Assembly (NCBI GenBank): GCA_017935025.1
Contig: JAGBIL010000017.1
Location: forward strand, 56,042-120,041
Length of the DNA stretch: 64,000 bases
Direction: 5' to 3'
Origin: Opitutales bacterium
GTDB lineage: Bacteria; Verrucomicrobiota; Verrucomicrobiia; Opitutales; UBA953
Positions 35,697-44,311 of the stretch are shown here, piece by piece; the first letter of the stretch is position 1; every line of letters starts with the position of its first letter. The notes beneath the pieces were generated by a model, which worked only from the letters and a program-made list of their open reading frames with translations, made no database searches and was not told the origin of the DNA. Both the position numbers and the translations under genes were made by a program.

Positions 35697-37604
35697 TCAG
35701 TCTTTTTTGTAAAAATCTTTGGATTGTTCGAGCGCGGCTTGAAAAACGGGGGCATTCAACTTTGCGTCCGGCAAATAGCGGTAATTGCGGTCGTAGATTT
35801 CGTAGGAGCCTCCGAGTTTGACGTGCGTAATGCGGTCTTTCTCAATTACACCCCACTGCTCCGGATGCCCGACGAGTAGCCATTTGCGCGGCGTGGTCTC
35901 GAACAAATCTTTCCCGACGGAAAAATCGCTCGGCGGGTTTTGCACATGGAGATAATTTTTCAGGAGCGAAACCGTCACGTCGTAGTGCGCCGTCCAGTGC
36001 GCGTACGTTTTCGGCGGGAGCGCCGCGTCAAAAAGTACGAACGGGACTTTGAGTTGGTGCGTGGAAAACCCGTTCCCGTGCCCCCAGGTATTGTTTCCGT
36101 CTTCGTTAAATTCCTGCCCGTGATCGCCTGTCAACACAACGATTGTGTTTTCGAGCAAACTGCGTTCCCGCAAGTCGTCGAGAACGCGCTTAATTTGTTT
36201 ATCGAGCCAGTACGCGTCGTTTTTGTAGAGATTGAAAAACGGCGTCGGGTCCATGTCTTTCGAAAGCAATTCGTACTTTGCATTTTCCCAGTCGGTGGGA
36301 AATTTTTTCTCGGCATCTTTCGGCATAACCATCGAGTGCAATTCGTCGAAGAATAAAAATCCGAAAAACGGCTTGCGCTGATCTGCGGGAACGCTCGTGT
36401 ATTTTTTCGTAAAATCAAGCCACGCGTCGGCGGTTTTTACGTCGCCTTCCGCCGTCGAAACGCCTTCTGCAAGATTGTAGCGCATCACACCCTCGGGAAC
36501 GTTTTTGAAAATCGTGCGAGTAAACGGCGGATTCGCCAAGCTCGCCGTCGCATAAATTCCCATTTCGTAATTATTTTTTACTAACGTATCAATGAATGCA
36601 GAACTCACGCCGCCGTCGCGAATCTTGTAAAAATAAAGCCCGGGAAGCCCGTGAAAAAACGAAATCACGCCCGTACGCGTGCCGTGGTCGCCGCTGTAGT
36701 GTTCGGTGAAAACCTGCGCGTTTTTCGCAAATTCGCAAACGTTCGGCATAACCTCCGGCGCAAACGTGCGCACATTCCACGAATCGATGAAAATGACCAA
36801 AATATTCTTCGTAGGAGTCTGCGACGAAACGAGCGGCGCACGCGGATACGCAAGAGCCGAGCCCGCGTTGAGCTTGATTTTCTCGCGAACTTTTTCCGGG
36901 TCGACAAACCCGTTTTTAATCAGAAAACGGTTTGCAGTCAGCGGGAAATGCCCCGGGTAAACTTCCGCAATCTGGTAAACCGAACGGCTCCCGTTAGCCG
37001 AGTAATACGCGTGCATCATGTGCGAAACGACAAGCGAAACGAGCAACACCGAGACCGTCGGAATCAACGCGTTTTTCCCGCAACGTGAACCGAGAAAACG
37101 CGCTGCACCCCAAAGCCCGTTCCCGACAACAATCACGATGACCGCAGCCCCGACCATCAACACAATTTGCCACGCCGTAAACGTAAAAATACCCGCCGCG
37201 CCGTCGCCGAAAAGCAAGTCCAGAACGAAACCGTTGTAAACATGATAGCGATACAAACCGAAGACAAACGTGTCCGTCAAAACAATCGCCAAGCCCGCCG
37301 TTCCCGCGGCGACGGATAAAATCGCCGCCACCGGTTTACGCGGGAACAAAAGCGCCCACGGCAAACAGAACACCGCCCAGCCGACAAGCGCCCACATCGC
37401 AAAATGCCCGAACGTCGTAAACAGCACATAAACCCAGCCTTCACCGGAAAAATCAATGCTTAGCTGGCGGAAATAATTCAGGGAAACCAGGCCGGCAACA
37501 ATCGCCGCCAAAATAAAGAACCATGCTCCGCGCTTGAGCACTTCGCAACGTAAACCGAGAGAAGCCGTTTTTTCGGAAACACCCGTATCCTGTTTTTCGT
37601 CCAT
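35697..37604 (-). CDS. YejM/PbgA (LapC)-like inner-membrane sulfatase-fold protein
   Basis: Five or so N-terminal membrane helices (residues 25-220) match the YejM layout, including LNYFRQL, TTFGHFAMWALVGWAVF and LTDTFVFGLYRYH. A periplasmic alkaline-phosphatase/sulfatase-fold domain follows (ILVIFIDSWNVRTF, HYSGDHGTRTGVISFF, VVLTGDHGQEFNEDGNNTWGHG). The nucleophile position lies in TRTG. In enterobacteria YejM senses periplasmic LPS and controls LpxC; an LtaS-like phosphotransferase is the alternative. Its place beside LPS kinases fits envelope-glycolipid control. The last codons are duplicated at 34052-34090. Confidence 0.8.
   Translation of the reverse strand: MDEKQDTGVSEKTASLGLRCEVLKRGAWFFILAAIVAGLVSLNYFRQLSIDFSGEGWVYVLFTTFGHFAMWALVGWAVFCLPWALLFPRKPVAAILSVAAGTAGLAIVLTDTFVFGLYRYHVYNGFVLDLLFGDGAAGIFTFTAWQIVLMVGAAVIVIVVGNGLWGAARFLGSRCGKNALIPTVSVLLVSLVVSHMMHAYYSANGSRSVYQIAEVYPGHFPLTANRFLIKNGFVDPEKVREKIKLNAGSALAYPRAPLVSSQTPTKNILVIFIDSWNVRTFAPEVMPNVCEFAKNAQVFTEHYSGDHGTRTGVISFFHGLPGLYFYKIRDGGVSSAFIDTLVKNNYEMGIYATASLANPPFTRTIFKNVPEGVMRYNLAEGVSTAEGDVKTADAWLDFTKKYTSVPADQRKPFFGFLFFDELHSMVMPKDAEKKFPTDWENAKYELLSKDMDPTPFFNLYKNDAYWLDKQIKRVLDDLRERSLLENTIVVLTGDHGQEFNEDGNNTWGHGNGFSTHQLKVPFVLFDAALPPKTYAHWTAHYDVTVSLLKNYLHVQNPPSDFSVGKDLFETTPRKWLLVGHPEQWGVIEKDRITHVKLGGSYEIYDRNYRYLPDAKLNAPVFQAALEQSKDFYKKD
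35701..35735. repeat. 35-bp direct repeat, right copy (3' end of the LapC-like gene)
   Basis: It is identical to 34056-34090, in the same orientation and 1,645 bp apart. The pair flanks ATPase cassette 2 and its 32-bp array. Confidence 0.93.
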
Positions 37605-37646
37605 GGAAATAATCTAAAACTCCTGAAAAAAAATGACCACGAAATT

Positions 37647-38405
37647 TTACCTGCCATGATGATGCGGAAAAAAATCCCGCAGGTGAAAATGCCGCCACGC
37701 TTTGTGCACTCGCACCCAATAATAACCCCAGTCAAAAATTTCGTTTTTCACGCCCCATTCCTTTTCCAAGCGCATCCGGTCCGTCGCCATTTGCGGAGGC
37801 GAAGGAATTTTCCCGCCGACATCAATCGTTTTCAAATGCCCGGAAGATTTCTCCAAAATAAAGTTCCCTCGATGCGCGTCCCCGTGCGTGCAACCGAATT
37901 TGTGCAACTCGCGGATAATCCCAGCCGCTTCCTTGCTATAGCGCTTGTAAAAATCTTCGGATGTCTCCTGCAAATCATGCCCTTCCACATACTCCTGAAG
38001 ATAAAACGAATGTAAAACGCACCCGCAGAAACGCTTGTCCGCCACCAGGAAAATCTTCGCCGCGCCGTCAAATCCTTCACGAAACGCCCGATGCAAAGTC
38101 CGCATCAGCCGCATTGCATTGCTTCCCAGAAAAAATGATTGAAGCAGGTAATCCACACGATGCCGATCACGCTTGTCTAATTTGAACAAATACTTCTTCC
38201 CGCGATAATCCACTAACCAACAACGGCAACGGCGATCGTGAAAGAGTTCCCGACGAAGCCCGTCGTGCTCCTTGACATCGCCCTCTCTTTCTTCCCGCGA
38301 AACCTCCGAAATCAGTTTCCGGAAAAGTTCCAGCTGTTCCCGCGCATCCGGTTCGCTCAGAACCGAATAGCCTGCAATACTCGTCGAAATCAGGTTCTTA
38401 CTCAT
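37647..38405 (-). CDS. LPS core heptose kinase-like protein (RfaY/WaaY type)
   Basis: The 252 aa product has a nucleotide-site lysine (GKKYLFKLDKRDRHRVDYL), catalytic loop KFGCTHGDAHRGNFIL and metal segment LKTIDVGGK. This fits the WaaY/RfaY family of cytosolic kinases that phosphorylate core heptose. Unlike the paralogue at 22514, the loop keeps the HGD triad, so it should be active. ATG at 38405 (MSKNLIS) was chosen. The C-terminus is unusually rich in His and aromatic residues (WRHFHLRDFFPHHHGR). It is 42 bp upstream of the LapC-like gene and probably co-transcribed. Confidence 0.82.
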   Translation of the reverse strand: MSKNLISTSIAGYSVLSEPDAREQLELFRKLISEVSREEREGDVKEHDGLRRELFHDRRCRCWLVDYRGKKYLFKLDKRDRHRVDYLLQSFFLGSNAMRLMRTLHRAFREGFDGAAKIFLVADKRFCGCVLHSFYLQEYVEGHDLQETSEDFYKRYSKEAAGIIRELHKFGCTHGDAHRGNFILEKSSGHLKTIDVGGKIPSPPQMATDRMRLEKEWGVKNEIFDWGYYWVRVHKAWRHFHLRDFFPHHHGR

Positions 38406-38563
38406 AGTTTTCAGGTAGAAGTTTCCCGATTTATAGAACAAACATTCAATCAAATCAAGAAAACTTTTTTCCGTAACCCGACACTTTCCCGTGAGTGAAA
38501 AAGTTGAAAATTGAAATTTGACGAGAGGAAAATTCTTGCGAAAAATACTGTAACGTTCGGACT

Positions 38564-39373
38564 ATGGAAAATTTCTCCGTTGAGCAGATTCTGTTAATTC
38601 TGGCGTTGACGACATTTGCCGGCTTGGCAACGGGTATCGGCGGCGCCATCGGTTTTTTCGTCAAACGTACGAATACGCGTCTGCTGACGTTTCTGCTCGG
38701 GCTTTCCGCCGGGGTGATGATTTTCATCAGCTTTGTGGAGCTCTTCGCTTCGGCGCAAAGCGAGCTTGCGTCCATTCACGGCAAGCTCTACGGAAAATTT
38801 TTTGCGCTTGCAGCCTTTTTCGGCGGGATCGGCATCGCAATGCTTATCGACAAGCTCGTTCCCGCAGACGAAAATCCGCACGAAGCCCACGGCGTGGAAG
38901 AACTCTCCGACAACGTTCCCGCGAAGCTTTCCAAGCGGTCCGGGCTCCTTTTCGCACTTGCAATCGGCATTCACAATTTTCCGGAAGGCTTGGCGACGTT
39001 TGCCGCCGGGCTGAGCGGACTTGAACTCGGAATCCCGATCGCAATCGCCGTTGCGCTGCACAATATTCCGGAAGGCATCACGGTTTCCGTCCCGATTTTC
39101 CATGCGACGGGAAGCCGGAAGAAAGCGTTCCTGTATTCGTTTGCGGCGGGACTGGCGGAACCCGTCGGTGCCGTAATCGGGATGCTCTTGCTGTTTCCGT
39201 TTCTTTCGCCGAGCGTACTCGCCGTGCTTTTTGCCGCCGTTGCGGGCATTATGGTTTTTATTTCGTTCGACGAATTGCTTCCCATGTCCGAGCGCTGGGG
39301 ACACCATCACCTTTCGATTTACGGAATCGGTGTCGGTATGCTTGTCATGGGTGTTACGCTCTGCGTTTTGTAG
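38564..39373 (+). CDS. zupT: ZIP family zinc/divalent metal transporter
   Basis: ZupT imports Zn(II) and other divalent metals across the inner membrane. Eight hydrophobic segments are visible. The two metal motifs are HNFPEGLATFAAGLSG and HNIPEGITVSVPIF, in predicted helices 4 and 5. The 269 aa length is normal. The 158-bp upstream gap on the divergent side holds no gene. A possible weak -10 (ATACTG) is present, but I see no clear Zur site. The gene stands alone and is followed by the DUF2157 gene 50 bp later. Confidence 0.94.
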   Translation: MENFSVEQILLILALTTFAGLATGIGGAIGFFVKRTNTRLLTFLLGLSAGVMIFISFVELFASAQSELASIHGKLYGKFFALAAFFGGIGIAMLIDKLVPADENPHEAHGVEELSDNVPAKLSKRSGLLFALAIGIHNFPEGLATFAAGLSGLELGIPIAIAVALHNIPEGITVSVPIFHATGSRKKAFLYSFAAGLAEPVGAVIGMLLLFPFLSPSVLAVLFAAVAGIMVFISFDELLPMSERWGHHHLSIYGIGVGMLVMGVTLCVL

Positions 39374-39423
39374 AACGAAAAAAAAGTTTTTAAAGCATCG
39401 CGGGAACGCGTAAAGTTTCCCGC

Positions 39424-40608
39424 ATGAAATACTCCGATGCCGAACAACTTCTCGAACTTGGGCTGATTTCGCGGGAACAATGCGACGCGATTATCGACCG
39501 GCTGAAACTTTCGCCCGCCGCTTCGCGCAACTATTTGCTGATCGCCTTTTCCTGCTTAGGCGGAGTTCTCGTGCTTGCGGGAATCATTTTGCTCATCTCG
39601 GCAAATTGGGCAGAAATTCCGCCTTTGGTGAAACAGATTTCCGCCGCCGCTCTGATGCTTGCGTTCTGGATTTTCGGTTTGCGCTTTGTTTGCCGCAAAG
39701 AAAATCCGCGCCCGCTTCTCGGCGAAAGCCTCTGCTTTGTCGGCGCCGGAATGTGGCTCGGCAACATCGCGCTCTACGGGCAAATTTACCAAATATCCTC
39801 GGAACCGTCGAAAGCGATCGGCGCATGGTTTCTCGGGATTTTTCTGCTCCCGTGGCTCGTGCGCCTGCGCGGCGTTTTTCTGATGTCGCTTGTCGCCGCG
39901 TTTATTTGGCTTTGCTGCAAGGCAGAGGAAGCAATTTATCCGGCGGACAACGCATACTACTTCCATTTTCTCGCATTTTTTGCGGCGATTTCCGCACTCG
40001 GAATTTTCCTATCCAATTTGAAAAACGAGACGCGGGAACGCGTTCGCGGCTACGGTCCGCTCGCGGCATGGACGGCGTTTCCGGCACTCGTGCTCCTGAC
40101 ACAACCGTTTTGCTACTCGCGGCTTTTTGATTACGCGGAAGTCCTTTGTGCGGGAGCGTTAACGCTCGTTCCCGCGAGCTTGATTCTGGGCACGAGCCTG
40201 CTGTTTTCTTTCCGGAAAAAACTCGGTGCACTCGGCGGCGGCGCGGCAATTCTGCTCGGCGCGTTCCCGCTCGTTCCGCTCGGGCTCGGATACTTGGACC
40301 CCGCGACCCAAACGCCCGACGACGTTATTCACGCGCTGATGATGGGCGCGCTTTTCGTCTGCGGGAACGCCGCGATGGTTCTCGGCGCAAAAGTCGCGAA
40401 AAAATTCTACGTCAATCTCGGCGCGATGATGATTTTCCTTTCCGCGATTGCACTCGCAATCGAAGTGGTCGGCTCGCTCACGTCCAGCGGCTTGGCGCTG
40501 ATTGCGGCGGGCGTGTTCCTGATTATTGTCGGCTACGTTCTCGAACGCCAACGCCGCAAAATCACCGCGAAAATTAAAGAAGACATTTCTTCAAGCATTA
40601 CGCTTTAA
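39424..40608 (+). CDS. DUF2157 polytopic membrane protein
   Basis: A short N-terminal helical part (SDAEQLLELGLISREQCDAIIDRL) precedes about ten membrane helices, the first being LLIAFSCLGGVLVLAGIILLISANWAEIPP. This is the DUF2157 signature region. Function is unknown. The family is often followed, as here 19 bp later, by a GDYXXLXY-domain protein, so the pair likely works together. 394 aa; no signal for regulation is seen. Confidence 0.85.
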   Translation: MKYSDAEQLLELGLISREQCDAIIDRLKLSPAASRNYLLIAFSCLGGVLVLAGIILLISANWAEIPPLVKQISAAALMLAFWIFGLRFVCRKENPRPLLGESLCFVGAGMWLGNIALYGQIYQISSEPSKAIGAWFLGIFLLPWLVRLRGVFLMSLVAAFIWLCCKAEEAIYPADNAYYFHFLAFFAAISALGIFLSNLKNETRERVRGYGPLAAWTAFPALVLLTQPFCYSRLFDYAEVLCAGALTLVPASLILGTSLLFSFRKKLGALGGGAAILLGAFPLVPLGLGYLDPATQTPDDVIHALMMGALFVCGNAAMVLGAKVAKKFYVNLGAMMIFLSAIALAIEVVGSLTSSGLALIAAGVFLIIVGYVLERQRRKITAKIKEDISSSITL

Positions 40609-40627
40609 CTTCTAACCTTTTTCTCCT

Positions 40628-41335
40628 ATGAAACTCAGAATTTTCCTCGTCGCCTTGATTCTTGCCGCGCAGGTCGCCGGCATTTTCTGCGTTTCCCGCG
40701 CGCGGGAACGCGAATGGCAAAACAACCCGACCTTCCGCCTCGAATGCAGGAGCTACGACCCGCGGGATTTCCTGCGCGGACACTACTTGCCGTTGCAATT
40801 CAAAATTGAGGACGAAATTCCGATTTCCAAATTCGATGCTTCCGCGCAGAAAAAGTTGCGCAAGGAATACGCTCACATTCCGCGCAGTCGGGAATTTTGG
40901 GTGATTCTCGCGCCGAACGCAGAGACAGGACTTTGGGAAATCGAACGCGTTACTGCGGAAGATCCGGAAATCGATTTTAACGCGAATCCCCAGACCGGAA
41001 AAATCGCGCTGAAAGCAGACGATCCCTACATTCTCCCGCTGAGAAAAAACGTCGACTTCCTCGCGCCGAGCGCAACAGAATCTGCGGAAAAACACACCAC
41101 GCAAACCGCACAAAGCCCGGAAGATTTCTTCACGGCGGGAAGCCCGATTGAAGTTAAGGTGCGGCTTGATTTTCCGTTCACGAACCGCCGCTTTTATTTG
41201 CCGGAAGAAAAAGCGAAGGAATTCGACAAAAAATTTCGCGGGAACACGCAACACGTCATTTCCGCCGAGCTCTTTTTCCGCGCCGACGGCTCCGTCGTTC
41301 CCAAGCACCTCTTTATCGACGGCGAAGAATATTGA
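40628..41335 (+). CDS. GDYXXLXY-domain protein
   Basis: The 235 aa protein has an N-terminal membrane anchor (IFLVALILAAQVAGIFCV). The hallmark motif is RSYDPRDFLRGHYLPLQF, the GDYXXLXY-type sequence with H in place of D. A periplasmic beta-rich body follows, with PFTNRRFYLPEEKAKEFDK near the end. Function is unknown. Its pairing with a DUF2157 gene is characteristic. A bidirectional terminator follows directly. Confidence 0.85.
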   Translation: MKLRIFLVALILAAQVAGIFCVSRAREREWQNNPTFRLECRSYDPRDFLRGHYLPLQFKIEDEIPISKFDASAQKKLRKEYAHIPRSREFWVILAPNAETGLWEIERVTAEDPEIDFNANPQTGKIALKADDPYILPLRKNVDFLAPSATESAEKHTTQTAQSPEDFFTAGSPIEVKVRLDFPFTNRRFYLPEEKAKEFDKKFRGNTQHVISAELFFRADGSVVPKHLFIDGEEY

Positions 41336-41338
41336 TGC

Positions 41339-41375
41339 ACAAAAAAGAGCGGTATCCAAACCGCTCTTTTTTTTC
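41339..41375. terminator. Bidirectional terminator
   Basis: AAAAAAGAGCGGT and ACCGCTCTTTTTTTT form a stem with a short ATCCAA loop. It serves the GDYXXLXY gene (+) and menB (-). It does not use the GCGGGAACG word. Confidence 0.9.
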
Positions 41376-41383
41376 AAAACCGC

Positions 41384-42232
41384 TTACGGGAGCCAGTCGC
41401 CGAATTCCGGCGCGCGTTTTTCCAAATAAGCCTTGCGCCCTTCGTTGCCCTCTTCCGTGAGGTAATAAAGCAACGTCGCGTTCCCGGCGAGCTCCTGAAT
41501 TCCCGCCTGCCCGTCGAGTTCCGCATTAAACGCGGATTTCAGACAGCGGATCGCAATCGGGCTTTTCGTCAAAATCTCGCGCGCCCATTGCACGCCTTCC
41601 GCATCGAGTCGGTCCACGGGAACGACGGTGTTGACCAAGCCCATTTTGAGCGCGTCCTCCGCATTGTATTGGCGGCAGAGAAACCAGATTTCGCGGGCTT
41701 TTTTCTGCCCGACAAGACGTGCGAGGTAACTGCTCCCGAAACCGCCGTCGAAGCTGCCGACTTTCGGTCCCGTTTGCCCGAAAATCGCGTTGTCCGCCGC
41801 AATCGTCAAATCGCAGACCATGTGCAAAACGTGTCCGCCGCCGATTGCATAGCCCGCAACAAGCGCGATGACGACTTTCGGCATCGTACGAATGAGGCGT
41901 TGCAAATCGAGCACGTTCAAACGCGGCACGCCGGTTTTTGACGTGTAGCCGCCCGTTTTGTCGCCGCGGATTTTTTGGTCGCCGCCGGAGCAAAATGCGT
42001 ACTTGCCGTCGGTTTGCGGATTCGCTCCGCGCAAAAGCACGACACCGATATTGATGTCTTCGCGCGCATCGGAAAACGCCTCGATCATTTCCTGAACGGT
42101 TTCCGGCGTGAAGGCGTTGCGGCGGTGCGGACGGTTAATCGTTACGCGCGCAATGCCTTCGTCGCATTTTTCGTAAATAATTTCGGAAAAATCCCGAACC
42201 TTTTTCCATACGGGAGCGCTTGGAGTTTCCAT
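41384..42232 (-). CDS. menB: 1,4-dihydroxy-2-naphthoyl-CoA synthase
   Basis: MenB, a crotonase-fold enzyme, closes the naphthoquinone ring in menaquinone synthesis. Its markers are [11 protein letters not shown], the oxyanion-hole segment [40 protein letters not shown], and the C-terminal LEKRAPEF. 282 aa, full length. No other men genes adjoin it. Presence of MenB means the host uses menaquinone as a respiratory or electron-transfer quinone. Confidence 0.96.
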   Translation of the reverse strand: METPSAPVWKKVRDFSEIIYEKCDEGIARVTINRPHRRNAFTPETVQEMIEAFSDAREDINIGVVLLRGANPQTDGKYAFCSGGDQKIRGDKTGGYTSKTGVPRLNVLDLQRLIRTMPKVVIALVAGYAIGGGHVLHMVCDLTIAADNAIFGQTGPKVGSFDGGFGSSYLARLVGQKKAREIWFLCRQYNAEDALKMGLVNTVVPVDRLDAEGVQWAREILTKSPIAIRCLKSAFNAELDGQAGIQELAGNATLLYYLTEEGNEGRKAYLEKRAPEFGDWLP

Positions 42233-42237
42233 AGATG

Positions 42238-42273
42238 AAAAATGAGGAATGAAAGATTAGGAATGAGGAAGCG
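42238..42273. repeat. Half of an intergenic type A repeat
   Basis: AAAATGAGGAATGAAAGATTAGGAATGAGGAA resembles one arm of the type A palindromes elsewhere; the other arm is missing. It lies between menB and thrB. Confidence 0.45.
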
Positions 42274-42276
42274 GAA

Positions 42277-43179
42277 TTACGGACGAATGATTTTCAGCGA
42301 CGCTCCGCGATGGTTCACGTGCATTTTGCGCACGCGCCAATTCAGCGAAAGCGTGTCGCAGTAATCGGCGATTTCCTTGCCGAAACTGTCGTCGTCGTTC
42401 ACGACGATGGCGACAATCGTCGGTCCCGCGCCGGAAACGTAGGTCGTAATCGCGTTGTCGCTTTCCTTGACGTAGTTGAAAACTTTGTCGCCTTCGGGAA
42501 TGAGCGAGAGGCGGTAGCTCTGGTGGAGACGGTCTTTGCATCCGGCGCGAATCAACTGCTCATCAGCTTTTTCCAAACCTTCAACCAACAGCGGTACGCG
42601 GGAAAGATTGTAAATACAATCGGAAAGGCTGTACGACTTCGGCAAAATACGACGCGCCTCTTCCGTGGACACGCGCACATCCGGCATCAGAGCATAAAAG
42701 CTGAGCTTGTCGCTGATGGAATATTCGTGCCAGTAAACAAAATCGTTTTCAATAATCGCCGCGACGAAACCGCCGAGAATCGCGGGAGCGACGTTGTCCG
42801 GGTGCCCTTCGATGAGCGACGCGATACGCAGAATTTCGCCCTTGTCAAAATTGAGCCCGCCGATTTGGTTCGCCGCCATAATCCCGGCAACGATACAGGT
42901 AGAACTTGAACCCAGCCCGCTGCACAGCGGCAAATCCGTGTCGAAGTGAATATTCATCGCGGGAACGGGACGCCCGTAGCTCTGAAGCGTTTTTTCCAAC
43001 GTTTTGTAAACAAGATTGGTTTCCGCTTTTGCAAATTGGGCTTCGCAGCCGGTAATCGACAAACCGTCCCCGCCCGTCTCAAACGTAAAGCGGTTAAACA
43101 TATCAAATGCGAGGCCCATCATGTCGAAGCCGGGACCGACGTTTGCACTCGTTGCGGGAACAGATACTTTAAATTTCAT
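42277..43179 (-). CDS. thrB: Homoserine kinase
   Basis: This GHMP kinase phosphorylates homoserine for threonine synthesis. The start is MKFKVSVPATSANVGPGFDMMGLAFDM. The ATP loop is LPLCSGLGSSSTCIVAGIMAANQ, and the C-terminal GHMP motif is TYVSGAGPTIVAIV. ATG at 43179 was chosen because family members begin here; an upstream extension is unsupported. 300 aa. thrA and thrC are not nearby. A complex palindromic region lies upstream. Confidence 0.95.
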   Translation of the reverse strand: MKFKVSVPATSANVGPGFDMMGLAFDMFNRFTFETGGDGLSITGCEAQFAKAETNLVYKTLEKTLQSYGRPVPAMNIHFDTDLPLCSGLGSSSTCIVAGIMAANQIGGLNFDKGEILRIASLIEGHPDNVAPAILGGFVAAIIENDFVYWHEYSISDKLSFYALMPDVRVSTEEARRILPKSYSLSDCIYNLSRVPLLVEGLEKADEQLIRAGCKDRLHQSYRLSLIPEGDKVFNYVKESDNAITTYVSGAGPTIVAIVVNDDDSFGKEIADYCDTLSLNWRVRKMHVNHRGASLKIIRP

Positions 43180-43211
43180 TGCGCTCTCAATCAAAACGCA
43201 AAAGCCTCTCT

Positions 43212-43388
43212 GCGTAAATTTCAATTAATGGCAAATAGCGAATTCCAAGTTCCGAATGAGGTGCGAAAAAAATAATAGACGCGAAACATTGCTTCTGCCG
43301 TTGTCGGGTAATCATTCGAGATTTGATATTCGGAATTCGAAATTAATTGAAATTTAGCGCGCACGTCGCGTGTGCTAAATTTCAATTT
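43212..43388. repeat. Palindromic region with two competing hairpins, upstream of parA
   Basis: The arm ATTAATTGAAATTTA (43342-43356) can pair perfectly with TAAATTTCAATTAAT (43215-43229). Extended to AATTGAAATTTAGC (43345-43358), it can instead pair with GCTAAATTTCAATT (43374-43387). Inner words CGAATTCC/GGAATTCG are also mirrored. It fills the divergent thrB-parA gap. Confidence 0.75.
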
Positions 43389-43425
43389 GCGGGAACGCGC
43401 AAAGCGATTCATCATTGCCGCTTGA

Positions 43426-44205
43426 ATGACTAAGATTTTCTCCATTGCCAATCAAAAAGGCGGTGTCGGCAAAACGACGACTGCCGTAAACCTCGCTTGC
43501 GGACTCGCCCGACGCGGCATTTCCGTCCTTCTCGTCGACCTCGACTCGCAGGCAAACGCGACCAGTGCGCTCGGGCTTCCCAAGACGGAAGGCGGCAGCC
43601 TCTACGGCGTTCTCACCGGAGACGCTTCGGCAAAAGAAAAAATCATTCCCACGGGAACGCCGAATCTCGACATCATTCCCTCCGAAGTCGATATGGCGGC
43701 AGTAGAGTCCGAGTTGCTCCAACGCGAAAACTACCTTTCGCAGCTCAAAAACGTGCTCGCGCCGATTCGCAAATCCGGCAAGTACGGTGCCATCATTCTC
43801 GATTGCCCGCCCGCGCTCGGTATGCTCTCGATGAACAGCCTCGCCGCCGCCGATCATTTGCTCATTACGCTCCAATGCGAATACCTCGCGATGGAAGGCT
43901 TGAGCCAAATCCTGAACGTCGTAGACCAAATCCGCGAAGCCAAAGTCAACCCCGGGCTGACTATCGGCGGGATTGTCATGACGATGTTTGACGTGCGCAC
44001 CAACCTCTCCCGCCAAGTCGTGGCGGAAATTTCCAAAGCGTTCCCGCAGCTCGTTTTCAAATCCATGATTCCGCGCTCAATCCGCCTCGGCGAAGCACCC
44101 AGCCACGGAAAATCCATTTTCGAGTACGACCCGAACGGCTCCGGCGCCCTCGCCTACGACGCCCTTTCCAAGGAAGTCATTCGCCGCTTTGAATTGAAGA
44201 AATAG
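43426..44205 (+). CDS. parA: ParA/Soj-type chromosome partition ATPase
   Basis: The deviant Walker A KGGVGKTTTAVNLA is near the N-terminus (ANQKGGVGKTT, residues 9-19). LLVDLDSQANATSALG, LDCPPALGMLSMN and the closing GEAPSHGKSIFEYDPNGSGA complete the Soj pattern. It is a cytosolic ATPase that binds DNA nonspecifically and moves ParB-parS complexes. No parB gene or parS site is visible in the window. The next gene is an amidohydrolase after a type A repeat. Confidence 0.93.
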   Translation: MTKIFSIANQKGGVGKTTTAVNLACGLARRGISVLLVDLDSQANATSALGLPKTEGGSLYGVLTGDASAKEKIIPTGTPNLDIIPSEVDMAAVESELLQRENYLSQLKNVLAPIRKSGKYGAIILDCPPALGMLSMNSLAAADHLLITLQCEYLAMEGLSQILNVVDQIREAKVNPGLTIGGIVMTMFDVRTNLSRQVVAEISKAFPQLVFKSMIPRSIRLGEAPSHGKSIFEYDPNGSGALAYDALSKEVIRRFELKK

Positions 44206-44305
44206 TAAAAAAAATTAGGAATTAGAAATCAGGAATTAGAAAAAATACCTTTTCTTTCGATTTCTTCCTCATTCCTAATTTTCTCATTTCTAATTCCTAA
44301 TTTTT
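44206..44305. repeat. AT-rich palindromic repeat, type A (full copy)
   Basis: The left arm AATTAGGAATTAGAAATCAG and the right arm TTTCTAATTCCTAATTTTT are near-perfect complements, with a middle of CTTTCGATTTCTTCC type. This is the clearest copy of the family. It separates parA from aguB. Confidence 0.75.
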
Positions 44306-44311
44306 CACAAA

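Noticed and set aside
43426..44205. parS sites near parA
   Set aside because: I found no sequence close to TGTTTCACGTGAAACA around parA, and no parB gene in the window.
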